From positions 1 to 9,757 of the forward strand of contig NNSL01000402.1 in the NCBI GenBank assembly GCA_003123965.1: a stretch of 9,757 bases of DNA, read 5' to 3'. The position numbers and the translations under genes were made by a program. Every line of letters begins with the position of its first letter. Position 1 is the first letter of the stretch. Shown here piece by piece: positions 1 to 6,105 of this stretch. The stretch is from Balneolaceae bacterium SMO_bin1 (GTDB lineage Bacteria > Bacteroidota > Rhodothermia > Balneolales > Balneolaceae). Below the pieces are notes generated by a model. It saw only the letters and a list, made by a program, of their open reading frames with translations. It did no database searches and was not told the origin of the DNA.

Positions 1-518
1 TAAATGTTATTGATACCGCCAAATATGGCACTCGGCTGCATCAAAAAAGTGAGGGTCGGGGATTCAGTCCCGTTAATGAAGTGCACCTGCACATGATTGT
101 GCGAGTGGTTGAAAAAAACTTGGTGCTTAAAAATCACGTGCCCATGGACCAAATTGGCGTCATTGTACCGTTCCGAAATACGGTGTATGATGTCCGCAGC
201 GAGCTTTACGACGAGGGGTATGAGCTGGTTGAGGTTGGCACGATTCACACCTTTCAGGGGCGCGAAAAACAGGTCATTATTTTTGATACCGTGATGAGCG
301 GCGAATATCAGCACGGTCGCCGGCGCCACTATTCGGTGCGGCCGTTTGATGAAGATAAAAATGGATTGGCCGTGCCTCGATTGCTGAATGTAGCGTTTTC
401 GCGCAGCAAGCAGCGGCTGGTGATTTTGGCTGATATGGATCATATCAACAGAATTTACACACAAAAATACTTGGGCCGGCTGCTGCGGCGATTTCAGGAA
501 ATTAATTCTGAAACCTAG
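1..518 (+). CDS. DNA2/NAM7-like superfamily 1 helicase, C-terminal part (5' end outside window)
   Basis: This is the C-terminal 171 codons of a superfamily 1 helicase of the DNA2/NAM7/UPF1 type (AAA_12-like domain), an ATP-driven nucleic-acid unwinding enzyme. The frame is open from base 3 to the window edge, so the GTG at 81 is internal and the true start lies upstream. Three conserved blocks appear in the expected order. IGVIVPFRN (153-179) resembles motif IV. The TIHTFQGRE block (240-266) is motif V, in which the QG and the basic residue contact nucleotide and nucleic acid. The NVAFSRSKQRL block (387-419) is motif VI, with the arginine finger. The Walker A and DExx motifs would be upstream. 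The stop (516-518) overlaps the convergent mnmD stop inside a CTAG palindrome. The helicase family is clear, but the cellular role (repair, RNA processing or other) cannot be told from this piece. Confidence 0.85.
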   Translation, partial: NVIDTAKYGTRLHQKSEGRGFSPVNEVHLHMIVRVVEKNLVLKNHVPMDQIGVIVPFRNTVYDVRSELYDEGYELVEVGTIHTFQGREKQVIIFDTVMSGEYQHGRRRHYSVRPFDEDKNGLAVPRLLNVAFSRSKQRLVILADMDHINRIYTQKYLGRLLRRFQEINSET

Positions 519-1292
519 AAGTCGTTTTCTTCATAACGGTGGGCCAGCCGTTCTTCATTAATGCGTTTAAGGTGTGCCAGTGGTTCCGCAGAAGGGGATG
601 CCACCGTCATTTCCCGTTTACCCAGTGCGCCCTCGGCCTTGGCTACTTTCCATCCCGCCCACGCCATGGCGCCCTTTGCTTTAGAAGCGGCACAATAGGT
701 GGTCATCACTGCATCAGGAAGGCTCCATTTCAACAGTTTTTTGAACACGTCGCCCGTCCACAGCTCCGGATTTGCAGCCGGCGAAAACGCATCCTGAAAA
801 ATAAAGTTGAACTGTTCCCCTGCAGGATTGAAATTTTCGAAAAGGCCGTAGAAAATGTGCGTTTCCAGGTTTTGCAGCAGCTGGGTGGTATTCATTCCTT
901 TGGTGAGTGAATCAAATAATGGCGGCAGTTTGCCTGCAAGATTGGGGGTGATTCAAATGTTGCCCGTAATTTAAGTTTGTCGCAGTTTTGCGGGATATGG
1001 GCCAGCCTTCAATGCTGTAATATAGAATTTTGGCCTTGGAATCATACGTTTTGAGATAGTCCATCAGCAGCAGCAGGTTGAGGCCCGTGCCCAGGCCTAT
1101 TTCCAGAATGTTAATGGGCTGATTCGATTTCAGTGCCTCAAGGAGTCCGCTTTGCTCAAAAAAAACGTGCCTGCTCTCGGCTACCGCACCATTCGGGTTG
1201 TGGTAATGTTGATTGAACTGCTCGGAATATAGCGTGTGAGAGCCGTCGTCGGTAATTTTAACAGAAGGATCTATGGACATATCAATTGACAT
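515..1292 (-). CDS. mnmD: MnmD, tRNA 5-(aminomethyl)-2-thiouridine methyltransferase, broken by a +1 frameshift
   Basis: MnmD uses S-adenosylmethionine to methylate the aminomethyl group at wobble uridine 34 in certain tRNAs. It corresponds to the methyltransferase half of E. coli MnmC; here no fused FAD oxidoreductase domain is seen. The gene appears as two open pieces: 1292 to 912 (N-terminal, 126 residues) and the frame ending at 515 (C-terminal). Dropping one G from the GGGGG run at 944-948 (CCCCC in the coding strand) joins them as ...NHP-NLAGKLPPLFDSL..., giving one 258-residue protein. The first half has the SAM-binding EIGLGTGLN (64-72) and YYSIEGWP (91-98). The second half has DAFSP (167-171) and NPELWT (174-179), hallmarks of the MnmC methyltransferase family. 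The start could be ATG 1292 or the in-frame ATG four codons later; no clear ribosome site decides it. As read, the product would stop after the SAM-binding half and be inactive. I favour a sequencing indel, because both halves look fully conserved. Confidence 0.85.
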
Positions 1293-1382
1293 TAAAAAAT
1301 AAGGGGTGCAGAAGGTGTTGATTTATTCGAAGAGATCTCAATTTTTTATACATTAATGCTTCAATAAAAGTGCTATAAAACT
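1293..1382. promoter_or_regulatory. Divergent intergenic region between mnmD and the M20 operon
   Basis: These 90 A/T-rich bases separate the starts of two divergent genes, so they must carry the promoters for both. Candidate -10-like boxes toward the M20 gene are TATACA at 1347-1352 and TATAAA at 1374-1379, but neither has a well-spaced -35 partner that I can defend. There is no strong Shine-Dalgarno before ATG 1383; the leader is A-rich, as is common in Bacteroidota-like genomes. Only the position supports a regulatory role. Confidence 0.35.
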
Positions 1383-2582
1383 ATGGATTTATCACAAATT
1401 AAACAGCGGGCTGCAGACGAGCTTGAAACGATGACCGCCAATCGGCGCCATTTACATCGCCACCCCGAAATCAGTTACAAAGAATTTGAAACCACGAAGT
1501 TTATCATTAACCGGCTGGAAGCGATGGGGATACCGGTTGAACGGCCGCAGGAAACCGGATGCATTGGGGTGATTGAAGGAGGCAAATCTTCTGATAAAGT
1601 AGTGGCGTTACGCGCTGATATTGATGCGTTAGCAATGACCGAAGAAGGTGCTTCCAAGGCGGAATTCATTTCCGGTAATGAAGGAGCGGCCCACTGCTGC
1701 GGGCACGATGCCCATACGGCTAATTTGCTGGGTGCGGCTCAGATTTTAGTAGAAAACCAGGAAGAAATTGAAGGCACGGTACTGCTGGTTTTTCAACCGG
1801 GCGAAGAAAAACTGCCGGGCGGCGGGCGCCTGCTTGTGCGAAACGGGTTACCTGCAGGAAAAGGGAGTAGACGTAATTATGGACTGCATACAAGTCCACG
1901 GTTGGCACCCGGACAAATTGCCCTGCGCGAGGGCCCGTTTATGGCACGGCCTGATGAGTTTGAAATTGAGATTATTGGTAAAGGCGGGCATGCGGCATCA
2001 CCCCACGAAGCCATTGATCCCATTGTTCTGGCGTCGGAGGTTGTGGGTCAGCTGCAGACCATTGTGAGCCGCTCGGTGAACCCTGTTGAGCCAGCTGTTA
2101 TTACCGTGGGCAAAATTTGGGGCGGAACCGCGCATAATGTTATCCCTGAAAAAGTGAACATGATTGGCACAGTGCGTACTTTTTCCGAAGAGAATGCTAT
2201 GCTTATCAAAAATCGAATCGATCAAATTTTAAAGGGTGTGACTATGGGCGCAGGGGCCTCCTATCACTATGAATTTAACGAAGGGTATCCGGCTGTGGTA
2301 AATACACGATGGGCTACTGAAATTTTAAAGCGGACGGCTGTAGAAATGATTGGAGAAGAAAATGTAGAGTTGATGGAGGACCCGATTATGGCCGGCGAAG
2401 ATTTTGCTTTTTACCAGCAGGAGTTTCCGGGGGTGTTCTTTTTATTAGGAAGCGGTTCGAAACAAGCCGATTCGCAGCACCCATGGCATCACCCCAAATA
2501 CAATGTTGATGAACGCTGCATGCAAACCGGAGCGGCCCTGCTGGCATCACTGGTCTTTCAGGATATACCGCAGCAAGTTTGA
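1383..2582 (+). CDS. M20-family metal-dependent amidohydrolase, with an internal out-of-frame patch
   Basis: A 399-residue M20 peptidase/amidohydrolase of the group that cleaves N-acyl or N-aryl amino acids (hippurate, N-acetyl amino acid or indole-acetyl amino acid hydrolases). The exact substrate is not readable. Motifs in order are HRHPEIS (25-31), ALRADIDALAM (75-85), HCCGHDAH (104-111, metal-binding C106 and H108), FQPGEE (137-142, catalytic and metal glutamates), GLHTSP (167-172, with H169), the GKGGHAASPH dimerisation-domain block (199-208) and HPWHHPKYN (366-374, last metal histidine). Length is normal for the family and there is no signal peptide, so it should be cytosolic. Residues 157-166 (PAGKGSRRNY) do not fit the family. 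The neighbouring frame reads LQEKGVDVIM there, joining smoothly to GLHTSP. This implies one extra C at 1851-1852 and one missing G at 1881-1882. It is the first gene of a three-gene operon, 15 bases before the oxidoreductase. Confidence 0.9.
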   Translation: MDLSQIKQRAADELETMTANRRHLHRHPEISYKEFETTKFIINRLEAMGIPVERPQETGCIGVIEGGKSSDKVVALRADIDALAMTEEGASKAEFISGNEGAAHCCGHDAHTANLLGAAQILVENQEEIEGTVLLVFQPGEEKLPGGGRLLVRNGLPAGKGSRRNYGLHTSPRLAPGQIALREGPFMARPDEFEIEIIGKGGHAASPHEAIDPIVLASEVVGQLQTIVSRSVNPVEPAVITVGKIWGGTAHNVIPEKVNMIGTVRTFSEENAMLIKNRIDQILKGVTMGAGASYHYEFNEGYPAVVNTRWATEILKRTAVEMIGEENVELMEDPIMAGEDFAFYQQEFPGVFFLLGSGSKQADSQHPWHHPKYNVDERCMQTGAALLASLVFQDIPQQV

Positions 2583-2597
2583 ATAGGTAAAAGAATT

Positions 2598-3698
2598 ATG
2601 AAAAACGCATCATTTTGGGAAAATGAGACGTTCAATCGCGAGCCGGATCTTATAATCATAGGAGCGGGCATCGTAGGGCTTTCTTCGGCACTGTTTTATA
2701 AAAATCATCACCCTGAGGCCCGAGTTTTGGTGCTCGATAAGGGGAACATTCCCGAAGGCGCCAGCACGCGAAATGCCGGATTTGCATGCGTGGGTTCGAT
2801 TACCGAGCACGTGGCCGATATGCAGAAAGAAACCGAAGCCAACATCAAAAGACGGCTGCAATGGCGGTATCGTGGTCTGCAGCTGCTGCGCAACACGTTG
2901 GGAGATGAGGCTATCGGCTACGAAAATTGCGGAGGATACGAGCTTTTTACGGATAAAGATTCTTTTGAAACGGCCCGTGAATTCATCCCTAAGTTTAATA
3001 GCTGGCTCAGCGAGCTAAGCGGGTTCGAAAACGTGTATCAACCAACACAGTTGAATGGTTACTCGGTAATAAAAAATAAGCTGGAAGGTGCCCTGCATCC
3101 AGGAAAAATGATGCAGTCGCTTATTCATAAAGTAATGACTAAGGGTGTAGCCATCAGGTGGAATACAAGGGTAGAATCAATAACCGATAAAGGCAGCATT
3201 GTATTACAAAATGGTGATGCGTTGCAGGCTAAACAGGTATTGGCTGCCACCAATGGGTTCACAAAATCTTTACTGGGTACCATAGATGTTTCGCCGGCCC
3301 GCGGCTTGGTGATGGTCAGTGAACCTTGGGGTGATATTCCCTGGCGGGGGACCTTCAACTATGATCGCGGCTATGTCTATTTTCGCAATGTGGGTGATAG
3401 GCTGCTGCTCGGGGGCGGCCGCAATGTGGCAAAGGAGCAGGAGACGCTGCAAACCTTTGGTACAAATGATAAAGTGCAACAGTATTTGCAGAAGTTTGCC
3501 CGTCAAACCCTCAAAATGCCTGATGAACTGAGTTTTGAATACGAGTGGTCGGGAATAATGGGCTTCACCGAAAGTAAAACGCCTGTTGTTGAGCGGGTGA
3601 ACAATCACCAGGTAGTAGCCGCAGGCCTAAGCGGTATGGGTATTGCAATTGGAATGGAAGTAGGTAAGCAAGCGGCAGAAATTTTGACGAACGAATAA
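2598..3698 (+). CDS. FAD-dependent oxidoreductase of the DAO (D-amino acid/glycine oxidase-like) family
   Basis: A 366-residue flavoprotein of the DAO fold, expected to oxidise an amine or amino acid C-N bond. The substrate cannot be assigned. The N-terminal Rossmann motif DLIIIGAGIVGLSSA (17-31) binds the FAD ADP moiety, with the acidic D47 of VLDKG at the end of the second strand contacting the ribose. STRNAGFACVG (56-66) is the usual flavin-contacting segment. The middle carries the substrate domain, including a GYVYFRNVGDRLLLGGGRN block (258-276). The C-terminal AAGLSGMGIAIGM (341-353) is the final FAD-binding loop. Length and order are complete, with no sign of a frameshift. There is no signal peptide. 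It lies 15 bases after the M20 gene and 10 bases before the glycosylasparaginase gene, so all three are probably co-transcribed. An A-rich AAAAGAA sits just ahead of ATG 2598; it is at best a weak ribosome site. Confidence 0.88.
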   Translation: MKNASFWENETFNREPDLIIIGAGIVGLSSALFYKNHHPEARVLVLDKGNIPEGASTRNAGFACVGSITEHVADMQKETEANIKRRLQWRYRGLQLLRNTLGDEAIGYENCGGYELFTDKDSFETAREFIPKFNSWLSELSGFENVYQPTQLNGYSVIKNKLEGALHPGKMMQSLIHKVMTKGVAIRWNTRVESITDKGSIVLQNGDALQAKQVLAATNGFTKSLLGTIDVSPARGLVMVSEPWGDIPWRGTFNYDRGYVYFRNVGDRLLLGGGRNVAKEQETLQTFGTNDKVQQYLQKFARQTLKMPDELSFEYEWSGIMGFTESKTPVVERVNNHQVVAAGLSGMGIAIGMEVGKQAAEILTNE

Positions 3699-3708
3699 AA
3701 AAACAGTT

Positions 3709-4671
3709 ATGGTCAATCGGAAAACTTTTCTTAAGACGCTGGCATTGGGCGGGTTGGCGCCAATGGGTGAATGGTCATTTTTAACCTCAGCAAAACCGGC
3801 CGATAAACCTGTTGTGATATCCACATGGCGCCATGGTATTGCGGCCAATGATGGGGCGTGGGAAGTGTTATCGCAAAATGGTACAGCGCTGGATGCCGTT
3901 GAAGCCGGCGTACGAATCACCGAAGCCGATCCCAGCGGTCGCTCGGTGGGCATTGGCGGTTTGCCCGATCGCGAGGGCAATGTGACCCTCGATGCCTGCA
4001 TTATGGATGAAAATATGCAGTGCGGCTCGGTTGCATTTCTACAGCATATCCTGCATCCCATTTCGGTGGCGCGCAAAGTGAAGGAGGAAACGCCACATGT
4101 GATGCTGGTGGGCGATGGTGCGCTTGATTTTGCCTTAGAGCAAGGCTTTGAGAAACAGGATTTGCTGACCCCGGAAGCAAAAAAGGCCTGGCAAGAATGG
4201 TTGAAGAAATCGGAGTATGAGCCCGAGGTGAATGTCGAAAATCACGATACTATTGGAATGCTCGCGCTCGATTCGTCCGGCAACCTGTCGGGGGCATGCA
4301 CCACCAGCGGCATGGCATATAAAATGCACGGCCGCGTGGGCGATTCACCGCTTATTGGCTCAGGTTTGTTTGTGGATAATAATGTGGGGGCAGCGGCAGC
4401 TACCGGACTGGGTGAAGAAATTATTCGCGCCTGCGGTAGCCATCTGGTGGTGGAGAACATGCGTCGCGGCGATGACCCGGAAACGGCCTGCAAAAATGCC
4501 GTACAGCGTATCGTTGAGATGAATGACTCCATTGAAGGCAAGCAAGTTGGGTTTATTGCGCTCAACAAAGCGGGCCAGTTTGGCGGCTATGCCATTCAGC
4601 CGGGCTTCGATTATGCCGTCTATACAGCCGACAATAACGAGCTGATTGATTCCAAGAGCTGGGTGAAGTAG
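3709..4671 (+). CDS. N4-(beta-N-acetylglucosaminyl)-L-asparaginase family Ntn-hydrolase, exported
   Basis: A 320-residue glycosylasparaginase (aspartylglucosaminidase) homologue. The family cleaves the amide between asparagine and N-acetylglucosamine in glycoasparagine, and some members act on plain asparagine or beta-aspartyl peptides. It is made as a precursor that cuts itself before a threonine, which becomes the N-terminal nucleophile. That site is seen as NHD-TIGMLALD, with T181 the predicted nucleophile, giving an alpha chain up to D180 and a beta chain from T181. Substrate-pocket motifs follow: CTTSGMAYKMHGRVGDSP (197-214) and ATGLGEE (231-237). The N-terminus, NRKTFLKTLALGG (3-15), resembles a Tat signal with R-K in place of the twin arginine, so export to the periplasm is likely but not certain. 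It is the third gene of the M20-oxidoreductase operon. All key residues are present. Confidence 0.9.
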   Translation: MVNRKTFLKTLALGGLAPMGEWSFLTSAKPADKPVVISTWRHGIAANDGAWEVLSQNGTALDAVEAGVRITEADPSGRSVGIGGLPDREGNVTLDACIMDENMQCGSVAFLQHILHPISVARKVKEETPHVMLVGDGALDFALEQGFEKQDLLTPEAKKAWQEWLKKSEYEPEVNVENHDTIGMLALDSSGNLSGACTTSGMAYKMHGRVGDSPLIGSGLFVDNNVGAAAATGLGEEIIRACGSHLVVENMRRGDDPETACKNAVQRIVEMNDSIEGKQVGFIALNKAGQFGGYAIQPGFDYAVYTADNNELIDSKSWVK

Positions 4672-4811
4672 TTAATGGTTACTGGTTATTTGTCAGACTT
4701 AAACAATAAATGGATACGTGTTTGTTGTAACTTATTGGTTGATATCGAGATAGGGTTTCCAAAAAATAATATATATTGGTAGAACTGGCGTTAACCAATT
4801 TATCTGGCATT
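4672..4811. promoter_or_regulatory. Intergenic region upstream of the lipoprotein gene
   Basis: This 140-base A/T-rich gap lies between the operon end and the lipoprotein start. It contains TTGATA at 4739-4744 and an A/T-rich TAATAT at 4767-4772. The 22-base spacing is too wide for a standard sigma-70 promoter, so no confident promoter can be named. I see no convincing intrinsic terminator after the asparaginase gene. A distinct promoter for the lipoprotein is plausible from the gap size alone. Confidence 0.25.
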
Positions 4812-5234
4812 ATGAAAATTCACCAATATTTATCCTTCATCATTGTTGTATTAGTTTTAGCAGTTGGTTGCACGTCATCAGTAGAAGCTCCGTGCTCACT
4901 TGAATTTAGATCCTACAATATTACCGTATTGACCCACAGCGGTGAATTAGCTGATTCAGTCGATATTAGTATAACTGTTGGTGAAAGCGATGAGTCGATT
5001 GATCCATGCACTGAACTCCGTGGCGAAAATTGCAACCAGGAAGGTGAGGAAGGCTTCTATGTAATTTTCCACGACGGTTTTAAAGATAAAATTGCGAAAG
5101 GAGAAAACGTTACGGTGACAGTAACCGGAGTCAGCGGCGATGCACGTTTTTCAGAGCAGTATGTATTTACCAACGATGGCTGCCATATCAGAAAAGTTGC
5201 AGGCCCTGATACTGTTACTCTCGAAGCAAGCTAG
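4812..5234 (+). CDS. Small cysteine-containing lipoprotein of unknown function
   Basis: I do not recognise a family for this 140-residue protein. The N-terminus is a classic lipoprotein signal: MKIHQYL, a hydrophobic stretch (8-18) and a lipobox-like LAVGC, with C20 the predicted lipidated residue, so the mature protein should be membrane-anchored outside the cytoplasm. The mature part (about 120 residues) has four further cysteines at 28, 66, 74 and 124, enough for two disulfides. It has alternating hydrophobic strands such as NITVL, VDISITV and NVTVTVTGV that suggest a small beta-sandwich. An in-frame TTG at 4776 would add 12 residues, but ATG 4812 puts the positive charge and hydrophobic core where a signal peptide needs them. 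It stands alone between the operon and a convergent Nudix gene. Codon and base use look slightly more A/T-rich than its neighbours, by eye only. Confidence 0.75.
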   Translation: MKIHQYLSFIIVVLVLAVGCTSSVEAPCSLEFRSYNITVLTHSGELADSVDISITVGESDESIDPCTELRGENCNQEGEEGFYVIFHDGFKDKIAKGENVTVTVTGVSGDARFSEQYVFTNDGCHIRKVAGPDTVTLEAS

Positions 5235-5249
5235 AATATTTTCCTAGCT
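5229..5249. terminator. Short inverted repeat at the convergent gene ends (possible weak bidirectional terminator)
   Basis: AGCTAG (5229-5234) and CTAGCT (5244-5249) form a perfect 6-base stem around a 9-base A/T-rich loop. The stem covers the stop codons of both convergent genes. It is A/T-rich in part, has no strong T-run on either side, and would be weak, so terminator function is only a guess. Confidence 0.25.
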
Positions 5250-5903
5250 AAAGTCAGATTTCCTCTCTTTAAACTCACGATACAGCTCCAGAAATTCGTT
5301 TAACATCATGGCTGTTGCGCCCCATAATGGCACGCGATGGACATCCCAGTAGGGTACTTTATAGGTAGCTTGCGGTCGCAGGTCCCAGTCTTCCACGGTC
5401 AGATTTTTTTTGTCGAGCAGTGAATCCAGCTCCACCGAAAATGCCTCATCCACTTCATTAGGATTCAGTGTTAGCTCCGGCGTATAATTCAGGAAGCCTA
5501 CGACCGGAGAAACCTGATTGTCTGAGTGGGCGACGTACAGGGTAGTGAGCGTACCGGCAATCTGTACGTCCGCGGGGTTGATTCCAATTTCCTCACGGGC
5601 TTCACGAAGGGCGGTTTCAACAGTAGATTCACTCTGTTCTGCGCGTCCGCCGGGAAAACTTAGTTGCCCGCCGTGATTAATTTTGGCGGTACGGAGTGTG
5701 AGGACTAACTCCAGTTTTTGTTTTTCGTTGGGAAACAAAAGTACCAGCACACTGCTGTCTTTGGCTTTGGGTGGGGCCTCCATTTTGCGTGTGGGATTGT
5801 CATTGTCTTTAGGCGTAGGCGCCATTTTAAGCTGTGAAGTCCGCCCCGGCAGTGAATCCTCATTCAACCGCGCTGATAAAAATTTGAAGAAATCGGAAAT
5901 CAT
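5244..5903 (-). CDS. Nudix hydrolase, NudL-like (probable coenzyme A pyrophosphatase)
   Basis: A 219-residue Nudix enzyme predicted to cleave a diphosphate bond. The closest recognisable group is the NudL/CoA pyrophosphatase type, which splits CoA and its derivatives. The Nudix box is perfect: G86-x5-E92-x7-REAREEIGI (100-108), whose glutamates bind the divalent metal. Just before it, LTLRTAKINHGGQLSFPGG (69-86 region) matches the extra conserved segment of the CoA-hydrolysing group. SLPGRTSQLKMAP (17-29) fits the usual N-terminal segment of such proteins. Residues 30-50 are charged, with prolines, and look like a flexible linker. The frame stays open up to 6011, but the extra 36 residues are not family-like. 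I therefore start at ATG 5903 (MISDFFKFL). No clear ribosome site is visible. It is divergent from the adenosine kinase cluster and convergent with the lipoprotein gene. Substrate assignment is moderate; the Nudix class is certain. Confidence 0.88.
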   Translation of the reverse strand: MISDFFKFLSARLNEDSLPGRTSQLKMAPTPKDNDNPTRKMEAPPKAKDSSVLVLLFPNEKQKLELVLTLRTAKINHGGQLSFPGGRAEQSESTVETALREAREEIGINPADVQIAGTLTTLYVAHSDNQVSPVVGFLNYTPELTLNPNEVDEAFSVELDSLLDKKNLTVEDWDLRPQATYKVPYWDVHRVPLWGATAMMLNEFLELYREFKERKSDFS

Positions 5904-6105
5904 GAATTGGTTCTCATCAGTTACATAGCAATACAAGCAATGCTGAATATAACATAATGTGCTAAATATATAGACCGGGTTCTCAAAAAACGGCCCAGTA
6001 TTGTATCTCACCCCTATTTAAAACAGATAATTTCACCTTTCTTCACCCCTGCATAGTTCGTACTTTAATTGCGCTTATTTTTAACTCTGACGACGAAGAT
6101 TTTTT
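5904..6105. promoter_or_regulatory. Divergent intergenic region between the Nudix and adenosine kinase genes
   Basis: This 202-base gap lies between two gene starts pointing away from each other, so it should hold a promoter in each direction. It is A/T-rich, with several TATAAT-like stretches (for example around 5946-5970). I see no paired boxes or operator repeat I would defend. The leader just before ATG 6106 ends in a T-run and lacks a good Shine-Dalgarno. Confidence 0.35.

Noticed and set aside
81..83. GTG as the start of the first gene
   Set aside because: The frame is open upstream to the window edge and the protein begins in mid helicase domain, so the true start is outside.
930..960. 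Programmed ribosomal frameshift in mnmD
   Set aside because: There is no supporting pseudoknot or stop-linked slippery site that I can see, and MnmD is not known to need recoding; an indel is simpler.
1768..2067. A 99-codon plus-strand open frame inside the M20 gene
   Set aside because: Only the stretch near 1851-1882 carries meaningful M20 residues, because of the compensating indels. The rest has no family signal, so it is not a separate gene.
3627..4076. A 149-codon minus-strand open frame antisense to the asparaginase gene
   Set aside because: It has low-complexity shadow composition and lies opposite a clearly conserved gene.
4776..4811. Upstream TTG start for the lipoprotein
   Set aside because: It would add 12 residues ahead of a well-formed lipoprotein signal; ATG 4812 gives the normal layout.
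5904..6011. N-terminal extension of the Nudix gene to 6011
   Set aside because: The added 36 residues are cysteine- and aromatic-rich with no family match, and they would use up most of the divergent promoter region.
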